Source: Xanthobacteraceae bacterium
GTDB taxonomy: Bacteria; Pseudomonadota; Alphaproteobacteria; Rhizobiales; Xanthobacteraceae
Direction of reading: 5' to 3'
DNA length: 64,000 nt
Assembly: GCA_029239875.1 (NCBI GenBank)
Contig: JARBUD010000008.1
Span: 1 to 64,000, forward strand
Under the pieces are notes generated by a model. The model made no database searches. It saw nothing but the letters and a program-made list of their open reading frames with translations, and was not told the origin of the DNA. Every line of letters begins with the position of its first letter. Position 1 is the first letter of the stretch. Made by a program: the position numbers and the translations under genes. Shown here piece by piece: positions 17,539 through 27,525 of this stretch.

Positions 17539-18711
17539 ATGTCGCCCGCGCTCGCCGCCAGCCGCGCCCGCACCAATGCCGGATGGCTCTTTGCCGCCTC
17601 GTTCCGGCCCCTATTCGTCGGCGCGTCCGCTCTCGCCGCCGCTTCCGTACCGCTCTGGGTCTTCCTGTTCCTGACCGGGGTCGCGGAGGTCGGGGACATG
17701 CCGGCCATGGTCTGGCATGCGCATGAGATGGTGTTCGGCTTCCTCCCCGCGGTCATGGCCGGCTACCTGCTTTCCGCCACCCCGAACTGGTCCGGCAAGC
17801 TTCCGGCCTCGGGAACGCCGCTGGCGCTTCTCTTTGCGGTGTGGGTCGCCGGACGATTGGTGCCGCTGGCAGCGCCCTTGCCGGTTGCGCTCGCCGCCGA
17901 CGCCGCCTTCCCCCTCGCCATCACCGCGGCGCTGCTGCGCGAGGCGCGGGTAAAGCCGCCCAAGCAGTCCCGCCACGGGCTGATGCTGTTCCCCATGCTC
18001 GCGCTCGCCGCGGTGGCGCACCGCCTCGTCGCCGAGGATCACGAGCTCGCCGCCACGCTGGCGCGCACGGGCATCGCCGTCGCGGCACTGCTGATCTCGG
18101 CGGTGGGCGGGCGGCTCGTTCCCAGCCTCACCCGCAATGCGCTGGCCGCCCGCGGCGCCGAAAAAGTGCCCGAGCCCTATGGCCGGTACGACGTCTTCGT
18201 GCTCGCCGCGATCTTCCCGGCGCTGGCGGTCTGGGCCGCCGCGCCGACCTCGCGGGCGGCGGCCGTGCTGATGGGCGCCGCCGCCGTGTTTCAGGCGATC
18301 CGGCTGCTGCGCTGGCGCGGATGGCTGGTCCGGCAGGTCGACGTCGCCGCGCTCCATGCCGGATATCTCTGGCTGATCACCGGGACCGGCCTCGCCGCAC
18401 TCGCCGCCGAGCCGCTTTCCCTCGTCCCGCCGGACGCGGCGCTGCATGTCTTCACCGCGGGGGCGATCGGCACGATGACGATGGCGGTCATGGCCCGCCT
18501 GAGCACGACCCGCGGCGCCGGCGCACGGGCGAGCGCATCGCTGTGCGGCTTCGCCCTCATGGCTGTGAACCTCGCGGCGCTGGCCAGGGTGGCCGCACCC
18601 ATTCTGGCAGACCGCTATGTCGAGCTGCTGGCCATGTCGGCCGTGCTCTGGGCGCTGGCCTGGACCGCCTTCCTCGCCGCCCAGGTCACCGGATCGCCGG
18701 ACAAGCCGTGA
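17539..18711 (+). CDS. nnrS: NnrS family membrane protein (copy 2)
   Basis: 390-residue polytopic inner-membrane protein of the NnrS family, with about 12 hydrophobic segments. The family hallmark is clear near residues 57-85: VWHAHEMVFGFLPAVMAGYL, then NWSGKLP; the second is LHVFTAGAIGTMTMAVMARL. It begins two bases after the hemN stop, so the two are co-transcribed and probably under the box at 16073. It is a clear but divergent paralogue of copy 1. The 3' end is 12 bp from the convergent norD 3' end. A role in tolerance to NO or iron-nitrosyl stress is known for the family, not shown here. Confidence 0.92.
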   Translation: MSPALAASRARTNAGWLFAASFRPLFVGASALAAASVPLWVFLFLTGVAEVGDMPAMVWHAHEMVFGFLPAVMAGYLLSATPNWSGKLPASGTPLALLFAVWVAGRLVPLAAPLPVALAADAAFPLAITAALLREARVKPPKQSRHGLMLFPMLALAAVAHRLVAEDHELAATLARTGIAVAALLISAVGGRLVPSLTRNALAARGAEKVPEPYGRYDVFVLAAIFPALAVWAAAPTSRAAAVLMGAAAVFQAIRLLRWRGWLVRQVDVAALHAGYLWLITGTGLAALAAEPLSLVPPDAALHVFTAGAIGTMTMAVMARLSTTRGAGARASASLCGFALMAVNLAALARVAAPILADRYVELLAMSAVLWALAWTAFLAAQVTGSPDKP

Positions 18712-18723
18712 TCCGGCCGGGGA

Positions 18724-20634
18724 TCACCCGATGAGCTGGCGGTAGATGGCGGGCAACGCCGTCGGCAGCCGCTCTGCATCCGGCACGATGGCGTAGCCGC
18801 CCTTGCCGAACAGATAGGGGAAATAGTCCCGCGCCTCGCCGTCGACGGTCACGCCGAACACGGTGAGGCCCTGCTTTCGGGCCTCGCGGATCGCGGCGCG
18901 CGTGTCCTCGATGCCGTACCGCCCCTCATAATAGTCGATGTCGTTCGGCTTGCCGTCGGTGAGGAGAAGCAGTAGGCGATGCCGCTGAGGCCGTTCGGCG
19001 AGCGCCTTGGCGACATGGCGGACCGCGGCCCCCATCCGGGTATATTGCCCGGGGCTGAGCGCCGTGATGCGGCGGAGGACGGTGGGGTTCAGCGGCTCCT
19101 CGAAGCCCTTCACGGTCGAGACCGTCACCGAGGTGCGCCGGCGCGAGGTGAAGGTGTAGATGGCGTGCTCGTCGCCGCAGGCGGTGAGCCCGTGGGTCAA
19201 CGCCAGCAGCGCGCCCTTCTCGACGTCGAGCACGCGGTGCGCGCCGATCCAGGCATCGGTCGAGAGCGAGACGTCCATCAGCACGGCCAATGACAGGTTC
19301 CGCTCCAGCGTCCGCGCCGCGGTGAAGATGCGTTCCGAGCCGATCCCGCTGGCCCGGCGGTCGGCAACCGCACGAACCAAAGCGGAGAGGTCGAGATCGT
19401 CGCCGTCGGGCTGGCCGTGCAGCACCAGCCGCTTCGGCCGCAGCGCCTCGAACTGGCGGCGGACGGCGGCGATGCGGCGCTGCATGGCGGTGTCCGGCAC
19501 CCAGTCCTCGCCGTGTTTGGCGGCAGGGCCGGCATATACGCGGCAATGATCGGGCCGGTAGGCCACCTTCTTCCAGTCCCACTCCGGATAGGTGATGCCC
19601 TGGGCGAGGGCGCCGCCGTCGGCCTCGGCCGGCGCGAGGTCGAGGTCCATCTTCAGCCGCACCGCGCTGCGGCGGCGGTTCGCGCCGATGGTCAGCTCGG
19701 CGAGGTCGTCGGCCGCCTGGCGGGCGCCTTCCTCATCATCGTCATCGACCTTGCGGTTCACGTTCACCATCTCCGCGACGGCGAAGATGGTCTCGAAGCG
19801 GTGGAAGCAGAGTGGATCGCCGCGGTCGCTCTGGTCCGTCTCCCGCCTCTCGGCGCGGCGGCGTTTCGCGTCGACGGAGATGGACCGGCCCTCGGCCTCG
19901 CCGTCATCGTCGGGGGAGGAGGCGGCGGCTCCGCCATGGATGTCGCCGAAGAGCGGCACGGGCAGGAACGTGCGGTAGCCGCGCGGCGCCCTCACGTCGG
20001 AAAGGTCGACGGCGGGATCCTCGAGGGCACGCAGATAGGGATTCGCTGCATCGCGCCGTCCGCCGAGGATGGCGCGGATCGCGTCCTCGAGGCTGGCCTC
20101 GTACGGCGGCAGCGACCGCTCCGGCCGGACGGCGAGCGTGGCTTCGCGCAGGCGCCGATAATGCCGGCCGAGCCCCGGCCAGGCGGTAAGCGTCGCCCGC
20201 GTGGTCGCGACCGCGGCCCGCAGGCGATACAGGTCGGTGCGAAGAGGGTCGCCGGCGGCGTCCACGACCGGGACGGCATGGGCGAACCAGGCGGCGAGCC
20301 ATTCGTAGAGCGCCTCGTTGTCCGCCCGGTCGGGAAAGACGTCGATCGTCCCCGGCAGGCGCAGTGTCGCCGCGTCGAGGATCGGCAGGCTCATCTTCTC
20401 GGTGCCGAGGCCGATCCGCTCGATGAGGCTGAGGCGGTGGCGCGAGGCGACGGGCGCGCTCTCGGCGATGCGGATTGCGCCATCGCCGCCCAGCGCCCGG
20501 TAGAGGACGCTGAGCCGCGTCCGCATCGCAGTCAGGCTCACCGCCGCCCGAGGGTGGCGCCTGTAGGTGCTGACGCCGCCGACCAGGCGGTGCCAGTGCT
20601 CGCCGACGAACTCTTCCGGCTCGAGGATCGACAT
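18724..20634 (-). CDS. norD: nitric oxide reductase activation protein NorD
   Basis: Cytosolic accessory protein needed for active cNOR, working with the AAA+ protein NorQ. 636 residues. The C-terminal half carries a von Willebrand factor A domain with the MIDAS motif DVSLS in LAVLMDVSLSTDAWIG (about residue 455) and LLLLTDGKPNDIDYYEG further on, both hallmarks of NorD. The middle has acidic, low-complexity stretches (DDDDEEGARQ). It lies 10 bp after norQ and is the last gene of norCBQD. No internal disruption seen. Confidence 0.95.
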   Translation of the reverse strand: MSILEPEEFVGEHWHRLVGGVSTYRRHPRAAVSLTAMRTRLSVLYRALGGDGAIRIAESAPVASRHRLSLIERIGLGTEKMSLPILDAATLRLPGTIDVFPDRADNEALYEWLAAWFAHAVPVVDAAGDPLRTDLYRLRAAVATTRATLTAWPGLGRHYRRLREATLAVRPERSLPPYEASLEDAIRAILGGRRDAANPYLRALEDPAVDLSDVRAPRGYRTFLPVPLFGDIHGGAAASSPDDDGEAEGRSISVDAKRRRAERRETDQSDRGDPLCFHRFETIFAVAEMVNVNRKVDDDDEEGARQAADDLAELTIGANRRRSAVRLKMDLDLAPAEADGGALAQGITYPEWDWKKVAYRPDHCRVYAGPAAKHGEDWVPDTAMQRRIAAVRRQFEALRPKRLVLHGQPDGDDLDLSALVRAVADRRASGIGSERIFTAARTLERNLSLAVLMDVSLSTDAWIGAHRVLDVEKGALLALTHGLTACGDEHAIYTFTSRRRTSVTVSTVKGFEEPLNPTVLRRITALSPGQYTRMGAAVRHVAKALAERPQRHRLLLLLTDGKPNDIDYYEGRYGIEDTRAAIREARKQGLTVFGVTVDGEARDYFPYLFGKGGYAIVPDAERLPTALPAIYRQLIG

Positions 20635-20644
20635 CGCGCCCTCC

Positions 20645-21469
20645 TCAGCCGAAGGCGAGGTCGGCGACGCGGGCCAGCGCCTTCAGCACTTCGGGATCGT
20701 CGCTGAGTGGATGCAGCAGTGCCGCCTCGATGGCGATCTCCGGCTTCACGCCGTCGCGGATCAGCGTCGCGGCATAGACCAAGAGGCGGGTCGAGGCGCC
20801 TTCCTCCAGGTCCTGGCCCTTGAGGTCGCGCAGCGCGTTGGCGATGCGGACCAACGGGACGCAGCGGTCCCTTGCGAGCCCACTCTCGCGGGCGACGATC
20901 GCGGCCTCGGCCTCGGGGTCGGGAAAGTCGAACTGGATCGAGACGAAGCGCTGCCGGGTGGAGGGCTTCAGCGTCTTCAGCACGTTCTGGTAGCCAGGAT
21001 TGTAGGAGGCGACGAGCATGAACTCGGCCGGCGCTTCCAGCAACTCGCCGGTGCGCTCCAGCGGCAGCACGCGGCGGTCGTCGGTGACCGGGTGCAGCAC
21101 CACGGTGACGTCCTTGCGGGCCTCGACCACCTCGTCGAGATAGACGATCGCCCCCTCGCGCACAGCGCGGGTCAGCGGCCCGTCGACCCACACGGTCTCG
21201 CCGCCCTTGAGCAGGTGGCGGCCGGTAAGGTCGGCGGCGGTCAGGTCGTCATGGCAGGAGACGGTGTAGAGCGGGCGGCCGAGCCAAGCCGCCATATGGG
21301 CGACGAAGCGGGTCTTGCCGCAGCCGGTCGGCCCCTTGAGCAGCACCGGGAGCTGGTTGCGATAGGCGTGCTCGAACAGTGCGCATTCCGCACCGGAGGG
21401 CGCGTAGAAGGGCAGCGGGTCGAGCGGCGCGGGAGCCATCTTCGCAGCGGCGTCGGAAAGGGCGGGCAT
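20645..21469 (-). CDS. norQ: AAA+ ATPase NorQ
   Basis: MoxR-type AAA+ ATPase that acts with NorD to activate nitric oxide reductase, probably by metal insertion. 274 residues. Walker A GPTGCGKT at residues 46-53; Walker B IVYLDE with Asp112-Glu113; sensor region VASYNPGYQNVLKTLKPSTR, typical of the NorQ/CbbQ clade. ATG 21469. The gap to norB is 69 bp, the largest within the operon. Confidence 0.95.
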   Translation of the reverse strand: MPALSDAAAKMAPAPLDPLPFYAPSGAECALFEHAYRNQLPVLLKGPTGCGKTRFVAHMAAWLGRPLYTVSCHDDLTAADLTGRHLLKGGETVWVDGPLTRAVREGAIVYLDEVVEARKDVTVVLHPVTDDRRVLPLERTGELLEAPAEFMLVASYNPGYQNVLKTLKPSTRQRFVSIQFDFPDPEAEAAIVARESGLARDRCVPLVRIANALRDLKGQDLEEGASTRLLVYAATLIRDGVKPEIAIEAALLHPLSDDPEVLKALARVADLAFG

Positions 21470-21538
21470 CGGAGGCCTCCGGGATGTTCGTGGGATCGGC
21501 GGGGGAAGCCGGGCGGCGCGGCGCCGCCCGGTCCCGGT

Positions 21539-22888
21539 TCATTCCGCGGGCTGGACCGCGACCTTTGCGGGCCGGGCCTTGCGCTCGCGGACCGGGCCGA
21601 ACACCGACCAGAGGAACAGGATCGCCGAGATGCCGACCACTACGCCTGATCCGAGCCGCAGCCAGTAGAAGGGCGCGATCTGGTCCTGCACCTCCATGTA
21701 GGGCATGCCGAGCACGCGCTGCAGATGGACCTGGATGACGCCGGCGAAGGTGAGCGCGAAGGTCATCACCGTCATCGCCCCTGTCATCAGCCAGAAGGAC
21801 AGGATGTTGAGCCCCTGGTGGTAGGGCGCCTTCCCCCTGAGATACGGCATCGCATAGGTGATCAGCGCGAGGTTCAGCATCACATAGGCGCCGAAGAAGG
21901 CGAGATGGCCGTGTGCCGCGGTGAGCTGGGTGCCGTGCGTGTAGTAGTTCACGAAGGAGAGGGTGTGCAGGAACCCCCACACCCCGGCGCCGAAGAAGGC
22001 GCCCACGGTGCAGCCGAGCGACCACAGCACAGCGGCGCGGTTGGGATGGTCCTTGCGGCCCTTGAACACCATCCGGAAGGCGAAGATCACCATGGCGAAG
22101 AAGGGAGCGATCTCCAGCGCCGAGAACACCGAGCCGACCCACTGCCAGTAACCGGGCGCACCGATCCAGTAGTAGTGGTGGCCGGTGCCGAGGAGCCCTG
22201 AGAAGAGGGCGAGGCCGACGATCGAATAGAGCCACTTCTCGACCACCTCGCGGTCGACGCCGGTGGTCTTGATCATCAGGAAGGCGAGCACGGAGGCCAT
22301 CACCAGCTCCCAGACGCCCTCGACCCAGAGATGGACGATGTACCACCAGTAGAGCTTGTCGAGGCTGAGGTTTGCCGGCGCATAGAAGGCGAACAGCCAG
22401 AACAGGGCGATGCCCCACAATCCGAGCAGCAGCACGCTGGTCACCGCGGTCCGGCGTCCCTTCAGCACCGTCATCGAGACGTTGTAGAGGAAGATCAGGG
22501 CGACCACGACGATGGCGACCTTGATCCAGAGCGGCTGCTCGAGGAACTCGCGGCCCTCATGGACGCCGAGCGTGTAGCCGGCGACCGCCGACAGCGCACC
22601 GAACATCAAGAGGCCGAGCTGGACATAGGCGAGGAATGGGCTCTCGATGTCGCGCTCGGCTTCCTCCGGCACGAGGTAATAGGCGCAGCCGAAGAACCCC
22701 ATCAGCAGCCAGACGATCAGCGCGTTGGTGTGGATCATCCGGATGATGTTGAAGGGCAGCAGCTCGGAGAGCACGTTCGGCAGCACATAGACGGTTCCGG
22801 CCAGCACTCCGGCGAGGATCTGGACCCCGAACAGGACCATGGCGCAGGTGAAGTACCAGTACGCCACGCGTTGGCTTGCGTATTTCAT
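21539..22888 (-). CDS. norB: nitric oxide reductase large subunit (cNOR)
   Basis: Heme-copper-oxidase superfamily catalytic subunit reducing NO to N2O. 449 residues with 12 membrane segments. Heme and FeB ligands are in recognisable places: HTNALIVWLL (low-spin heme b His), VHLWVEGVWELVMASVL (FeB His and the conserved Glu pair), GTGHHYYWIG (two FeB His), and HGHLAFFGAYVMLN (heme b3 and b His). The length and the absence of an N-terminal quinol-oxidising extension show the cytochrome c-dependent type. It is separated by 12 bp from norC upstream. Confidence 0.97.
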   Translation of the reverse strand: MKYASQRVAYWYFTCAMVLFGVQILAGVLAGTVYVLPNVLSELLPFNIIRMIHTNALIVWLLMGFFGCAYYLVPEEAERDIESPFLAYVQLGLLMFGALSAVAGYTLGVHEGREFLEQPLWIKVAIVVVALIFLYNVSMTVLKGRRTAVTSVLLLGLWGIALFWLFAFYAPANLSLDKLYWWYIVHLWVEGVWELVMASVLAFLMIKTTGVDREVVEKWLYSIVGLALFSGLLGTGHHYYWIGAPGYWQWVGSVFSALEIAPFFAMVIFAFRMVFKGRKDHPNRAAVLWSLGCTVGAFFGAGVWGFLHTLSFVNYYTHGTQLTAAHGHLAFFGAYVMLNLALITYAMPYLRGKAPYHQGLNILSFWLMTGAMTVMTFALTFAGVIQVHLQRVLGMPYMEVQDQIAPFYWLRLGSGVVVGISAILFLWSVFGPVRERKARPAKVAVQPAE

Positions 22889-22900
22889 GGGTTTCCTCGC

Positions 22901-23353
22901 TCAGCCGGCGTCGTTGGGGGGCCACTTCTGGGTGTCGATGCGGCTCGTCCATTCCAGGAAGTCGACGAGGTCGTTGAGCTCCTGGTCGGTCAGGTGGAAC
23001 TGCGGCATCTGCCGCCGGCCCTCGACGCCCGAGGGCTGCGACCGCATCCAGGCGATCAGCCCTTCGCGCGCGGCCTGCGGGTCGTCCTTGCCGCCGTAGC
23101 GGATCCAGACATTGCCGACCTCCGGCGCGAAATAGGCGCCCTCGCCGAGGATCGAGTGGCAGTTGATGCAGGAGTTCTTCTCCCACACGTGCTTGCCGCG
23201 GATGACGCTTTCGGAAAGCGTCGCCTCGTCGGTGGACGTGGTGACGATGTGCCAGTGGCTCTGGGCGGTGAGGCCCACGAACACCACGAAGAAGAAGATG
23301 GAGCCGCCATAGAAGACGTTGCGGGCGGCGGATTTGGTGAAGCGTTCGCTCAT
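22901..23353 (-). CDS. norC: nitric oxide reductase cytochrome c subunit
   Basis: Membrane-anchored monoheme cytochrome c that passes electrons to NorB. 150 residues. One N-terminal membrane helix (about residues 12-32, FYGGSIFFFVVFVGLT), heme-binding CINCH near residue 63, and a candidate axial Met in RRQMPQFHLT. It is the first gene of norCBQD. The TTG-N8-CAA box at 23452 is centred about 105 bp upstream of this ATG. Confidence 0.97.
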   Translation of the reverse strand: MSERFTKSAARNVFYGGSIFFFVVFVGLTAQSHWHIVTTSTDEATLSESVIRGKHVWEKNSCINCHSILGEGAYFAPEVGNVWIRYGGKDDPQAAREGLIAWMRSQPSGVEGRRQMPQFHLTDQELNDLVDFLEWTSRIDTQKWPPNDAG

Positions 23354-23451
23354 GCGGCCGCGCCCCCGTGGCTTGCGGACATTGAGAGTCTCCCTCGGCC
23401 GTGCGGATGCCGGCGCTGCTCCCTTCCTAGGGTGCGGCGAGGCGGCGAACG

Positions 23452-23465
23452 TTGTCGGGGAACAA
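23452..23465. promoter_or_regulatory. putative NnrR/Dnr box upstream of norC
   Basis: TTGTCGGGGAACAA, identical to the site before the DUF2249 gene. It is centred about 105 bp before norC in the gap downstream of napC; the following 100 bp would hold the nor promoter and leader. Confidence 0.72.
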
Positions 23466-23582
23466 ACTTCCGCGCAGAGGGCGAAGCCGGCTACCGGGCG
23501 GGGATTAGCGCATGCGCGCTCGCGACGAGGGCCGCGGCGGCGCCGCGGCCCTCATATTCCCTTTGAGCGTTGTACCGAACGG

Positions 23583-24287
23583 CTAGGGCAGCGAGGCGGT
23601 ATAGGCCCGCAACTCGTGTTCCAGATGAAGGGAGGACTGGTCCTTGCCCTGGAGTTCCGGCGCTTCCTTCCAGCCCGGCTCCACGCCGGTCATGTCCGGC
23701 AATTGGTGGGCGATACCCTTGTGGCAGTCGATGCAGGTGCGCTGCCCCGTGAGCAGATAGCGGCCATGGATCTCGGCCGCCCGGCGGGTCTGCTTGGTGA
23801 AATCCATGGCGACCGAGGAGTGGCAGTTGCGGCACTCCAGGGAATCGTTCGCCTCGAGCCGCGCCCATTCGTGCTTGGCGAGCGTCAGCCGCATGTCGAG
23901 GAACTTCTCGCGCGTCGAGATGGTGCCGAAGATCTTGCCCCAAACCTCCTTGGAGGCCTGCATCTTGCGGGCGATCTTGTCGGTCCAGTCATGCGGCACA
24001 TGGCAGTCCGGACAGGTGGCGCGGACCCCGGAGCGGTTGGTGAAGTGCACCGTCGACTGCAGCTCCTGATAGACGTTGTCGCGCATCTCGTGGCAGGAGG
24101 TGCAGAATTTCTCGGTGTTGGTGATCTCCAGCGCGGTGTTGAAGCCGCCCCAGAAGATGACACCGCAGATAAAGCCGCCGAGGGTCAGGAAGCCGAGCGG
24201 AAGATAGGCGCTCGGCCGGCTGATGATCTGCCAGAAGCGCACCACGAGGCGCCAGGCGGTGAGGATGAGAGCCTTCAGCTTCCCCAT
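23583..24287 (-). CDS. napC: tetraheme cytochrome c quinol dehydrogenase NapC
   Basis: NapC/NirT family protein: an inner-membrane helix with a periplasmic tetraheme domain that takes electrons from ubiquinol for NapAB. 234 residues. One N-terminal helix (about 25-50, [20 protein letters not shown]), then four heme motifs: CTSCH, CPDCH, CRNCH and CIDCH. It is the last gene of napEFDABC, 9 bp after napB. Confidence 0.96.
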   Translation of the reverse strand: MGKLKALILTAWRLVVRFWQIISRPSAYLPLGFLTLGGFICGVIFWGGFNTALEITNTEKFCTSCHEMRDNVYQELQSTVHFTNRSGVRATCPDCHVPHDWTDKIARKMQASKEVWGKIFGTISTREKFLDMRLTLAKHEWARLEANDSLECRNCHSSVAMDFTKQTRRAAEIHGRYLLTGQRTCIDCHKGIAHQLPDMTGVEPGWKEAPELQGKDQSSLHLEHELRAYTASLP

Positions 24288-24296
24288 CGCGCCGGC

Positions 24297-24797
24297 CTAC
24301 TTGTTGCGGCCGACGTCGTCGGCATCGACGAAGTTGTTAGGCACCAGCGGCCGGGCGTCGGTCTGCTGGACATGGCACTCCGTGCAGAAATAGCGACGCG
24401 GCGTGACGTCGGCGAGCACCTGCCCGTCGCGGTCCTGGAAATGCGTCACGCTGATCATCGGCGCGCCCGAGCCCTCGGTGAATTCGCGCTTGTGGCAGTC
24501 GAGACACCGGTTCGCATTGAGCGTGAGCTGATAGCCGTCGATCGAATGCGGGATGATCGGCGGCTGCTCGGGATAGTTCCGCATCCGCCGCATGTCGTCG
24601 ACGACCGGGCGGTCGAGCGGCGGGATCGAATTCTGCGCCATCGGGTCGGCGGTCCCGGTGAGCCGGGGCACCAGCGTCACCGTCGCCGCCTCCTGCGAGC
24701 GGGCGCCGAACACGGCGAGCGAGGAGCCGGCGCAGGCTGCAAACGCGATCAGCAGCAGCGACAGGGCGTTCAGACGGGGACGATCTTGACCGCGCAT
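24297..24797 (-). CDS. napB: diheme cytochrome c subunit of periplasmic nitrate reductase
   Basis: Small electron-transfer subunit of NapAB. 166 residues with a signal peptide (residues about 9-33, [20 protein letters not shown]) and two heme sites, CLDCH and CTECH. His residues before each site (for example [10 protein letters not shown]) are candidates for the axial ligands. I chose ATG 24797, which overlaps the napA 3' end by 28 bp, because the signal peptide starts there; the longer frame is napA in another frame. Confidence 0.93.
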   Translation of the reverse strand: MRGQDRPRLNALSLLLIAFAACAGSSLAVFGARSQEAATVTLVPRLTGTADPMAQNSIPPLDRPVVDDMRRMRNYPEQPPIIPHSIDGYQLTLNANRCLDCHKREFTEGSGAPMISVTHFQDRDGQVLADVTPRRYFCTECHVQQTDARPLVPNNFVDADDVGRNK

Positions 24798-27265
24798 TTC
24801 TTGAAATCCGTCTGCTTGGAGATGGGATCGGTCGCGTCGAGGGTCGTCTTGTTGATGAGCTGGCTGGCGTCGAACCACGGAACGAACACCACGCCCTCGG
24901 GCATGCGGTTGCGCCCGCGGGTCTCGATCCGCGTCCGCATCTCGCCGCGGCGGGAGATGACACGGACCTCGGCGCCCTGGTTGAGGCCGCGCTTGCGCGC
25001 ATCCTCGGCATGCATGAAGCAGCGTGCGCCGGGGAAGGCCTTGAACAGCTCCGGCACCCGCATGGTCATGGAGCCGGAATGCCAGTGCTCCAGCACGCGG
25101 CCGGTGACCAGCCAGAAGTCGTACTCAGCGTCCGGCACCTCGGCCGGCGGCTCGTAGGGCACGGCGATGATCTTCGCCCGGCCATCGGCATTGCCGTAGA
25201 ACTCGACGCCCTTGCCGGCCTTCACATAGGGGTCGAGCCCCTCGCGATAGCGCCAGCGCGTCTCCTTGCCGTCCACCACCGGCCAGCGCAGGCCGCGCAC
25301 CTGGTGATAGGTGTCGAACGGCGCGAGGTCGTGGCCATGGCCGCGCCCGAAGGCGGCATATTCCTCGAACAGCCCCTTCTGCACGTAGAAACCGAAATCC
25401 GCGGCCTCGTTGTTGGCATAGTCCGGATTGAGCTCGCTCACCGGGAAGCGATCGACGTTGCCGTTCTTGAACAGCACCTCGAACAGGCTCTTGCCGCGAT
25501 AGTTCGGATTGGCGTCGAGGATGTCCGCCGGCCACACCTCGTCGGTGGTGAAGCGCTTGGAGAACTCCATCATCTGCCAGAGGTCGGAGCGCGCCTCGCC
25601 GGGCGCCTGCACCAGCTGGTGCCAGAAATGGGTGCGGCGCTCGGCATTGCCGTAGGCACCCTCCTTCTCCACCCACATCGCCGCCGGCAGGATCAGGTCG
25701 GCGGCCATGGCGGTCACCGTCGGATAGGCGTCGGAGACGACGACGAAGTTCTCCGGGTTGCGGTAGCCGGGATAGGCCTCGTGCGTGTTGTTCGGCGAGG
25801 CCTGGAGGTTGTTGTTGACCTGTATCCAATAGAAATTGAGCTTGCCGTCGCGGAGCATGCGGTCCTGCTGGACGGCATGATAGCCGGGCTTCTCCGGGAT
25901 GATGCCGTGCGGGATGCGCCAGATCTCCTCGGCATGCTCGCGATGCTTCGGATTGGTCACGACCATGTCGGCCGGCAGGCGATGCGCGAAGGTTCCGACC
26001 TCGCGCGCCGTGCCGCAGGCCGAGGGCTGGCCGGTGAGCGAGAACGGGCTGTTGCCCGGCTCGGAGATCTTCCCCGTCAGCAGATGCAGGTTGTAGACGA
26101 GCTGGTTCGCCCACACGCCGCGCACATGCTGGTTGAAGCCCATGGTCCAGAGCGAGACCACCTTGCGCTTCGGGTCGGCATAGAGCTCGGCGAGCTGCTC
26201 CAGGAAGCCAGGCTCGACGCCGCTGAGCTTGGAGACCTTGTCGAGCGTGTAGTCCTTCACGAAGGCGGCGTAGGCGTCGAAGTCGATCGGCTCGGTCGCT
26301 GCCACGTCCTCGGCCTTGCGCGACGCGACCTCGCGCGGGTCGTCGTCCCGCAGCCCGTAGCCGATCTCCGTCGCCCCGCGCACGAAGGCCGCGTGGTCGC
26401 GGACGAAGTCCTTGTTGACCCGCCCCGTCGTGATGATGTGGTTGGCGATGTAGTTGAGGATGGCGAGGTCGGTGCCCGGCTTGAAGACGATCGGGATGTC
26501 GGCGAGGTCCGAGCTGCGATGGGTGAAGGTCGAGAGCACCGCCACCTTCACATGCGGATTGCCGAGGCGCCGGTCGGCGACGCGGGTCCACAGGATCGGG
26601 TGCATCTCCGCCATGTTCGAGCCCCAGAGCACGAAGGCGTCCGTGGCCTCGAAGTCGTCATAGCAGCCCATCGGCTCGTCCATGCCGAAGGTGCGCATGA
26701 AGGCATAGGCGGCCGAGGCCATGCAGTGGCGCGCATTGGGATCGAGATTGTTGGAACGCAGGCCGGCGCGCATCAGCTTGGTGGCGGTGTAGCCTTCCCA
26801 GATGGTCCATTGCCCGGAGCCGAACATGCCGACGGCGGTCGGCCCCTTCTCCTTGAGCACGCGCTTGGCCTGTTCGGCCATGACGTCGAAGGCCTCGTCC
26901 CAGCTCACCGGCGTGAACTCGCCGTCCTTGGCATAGGCGCCGTTCTTCTTGCGCAGCAGCGGCTGGGTGAGGCGGTCGCCGCCATACATGATCTTGGAGA
27001 GGAAATAGCCCTTCACGCAGTTGAGGCCGCGATTGACCTCGGCAAGCACGTCGCCATGGGTGGCGACGACGCGCCCCTCCTTGACGCCGACCATGACGCC
27101 GCAGCCGGTGCCGCAGAAGCGGCAGGGCGCCTTCGACCATTGGATCTTCAGCGCCTCGACGCCGCCGGTCACCGGCTGGGCGGTCGCCGGCAGGCTGATA
27201 TTGGCGGCAAGCGCGGCGACGCCGGCGGCCTGCGCCTTGAGGATTTCGCGGCGTGACGGGCTCAT
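24770..27265 (-). CDS. napA: periplasmic nitrate reductase catalytic subunit
   Basis: Molybdo-bis(MGD) enzyme reducing nitrate to nitrite in the periplasm. 831 residues. Tat signal with SRREILK at 4-10 and cleavage near ATA-QP. [4Fe-4S] ligands Cys48, Cys51, Cys55 and Cys83; the molybdenum ligand is Cys181 in [14 protein letters not shown] molydopterin-dinucleotide-binding domain at the C-terminus ([16 protein letters not shown]) completes it. It overlaps napD (4 bp) and napB (28 bp), indicating translational coupling. It is intact and full length. Confidence 0.98.
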   Translation of the reverse strand: MSPSRREILKAQAAGVAALAANISLPATAQPVTGGVEALKIQWSKAPCRFCGTGCGVMVGVKEGRVVATHGDVLAEVNRGLNCVKGYFLSKIMYGGDRLTQPLLRKKNGAYAKDGEFTPVSWDEAFDVMAEQAKRVLKEKGPTAVGMFGSGQWTIWEGYTATKLMRAGLRSNNLDPNARHCMASAAYAFMRTFGMDEPMGCYDDFEATDAFVLWGSNMAEMHPILWTRVADRRLGNPHVKVAVLSTFTHRSSDLADIPIVFKPGTDLAILNYIANHIITTGRVNKDFVRDHAAFVRGATEIGYGLRDDDPREVASRKAEDVAATEPIDFDAYAAFVKDYTLDKVSKLSGVEPGFLEQLAELYADPKRKVVSLWTMGFNQHVRGVWANQLVYNLHLLTGKISEPGNSPFSLTGQPSACGTAREVGTFAHRLPADMVVTNPKHREHAEEIWRIPHGIIPEKPGYHAVQQDRMLRDGKLNFYWIQVNNNLQASPNNTHEAYPGYRNPENFVVVSDAYPTVTAMAADLILPAAMWVEKEGAYGNAERRTHFWHQLVQAPGEARSDLWQMMEFSKRFTTDEVWPADILDANPNYRGKSLFEVLFKNGNVDRFPVSELNPDYANNEAADFGFYVQKGLFEEYAAFGRGHGHDLAPFDTYHQVRGLRWPVVDGKETRWRYREGLDPYVKAGKGVEFYGNADGRAKIIAVPYEPPAEVPDAEYDFWLVTGRVLEHWHSGSMTMRVPELFKAFPGARCFMHAEDARKRGLNQGAEVRVISRRGEMRTRIETRGRNRMPEGVVFVPWFDASQLINKTTLDATDPISKQTDFKKCAVKIVPV

Positions 27266-27525
27266 GGGACAGCTCCGGGATCGTCCTGGATGTCGATCTG
27301 TTCGAAGACGAGGTTGGCGGCGAGGACACCGTCCATAAGCCCGATCGCGGCGAGGCGGGAACCGACCTCGCCCGTGCTCGCGCCTTCCAGCACGATCACG
27401 ATCTTGCTGTCCTGGACGTAGTGGACCTCGGTGTCGGGCAAGGCGTCCAGCCGCTCCGCGACCTCGGCGCAGCGATGCGGGAAGGCGATCACCACCGCGC
27501 TGGATATGTGGCGGACGTCATGCAT
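27262..27525 (-). CDS. napD: NapD chaperone for NapA
   Basis: Cytosolic chaperone binding the NapA Tat signal peptide before export. 87 residues with the ferredoxin-like NapD fold: [20 protein letters not shown], then [15 protein letters not shown] and a final beta strand. I chose ATG 27525, which starts the recognisable domain and overlaps napF by 8 bp; the longer frame is a napF shadow. It overlaps napA by 4 bp (ATGA). Confidence 0.93.
   Translation of the reverse strand: MHDVRHISSAVVIAFPHRCAEVAERLDALPDTEVHYVQDSKIVIVLEGASTGEVGSRLAAIGLMDGVLAANLVFEQIDIQDDPGAVP

Noticed and set aside
25010-27256. A 748-residue plus-strand frame opposite napA
   Set aside because: Exact antisense of napA codons; low-complexity composition and no domain.
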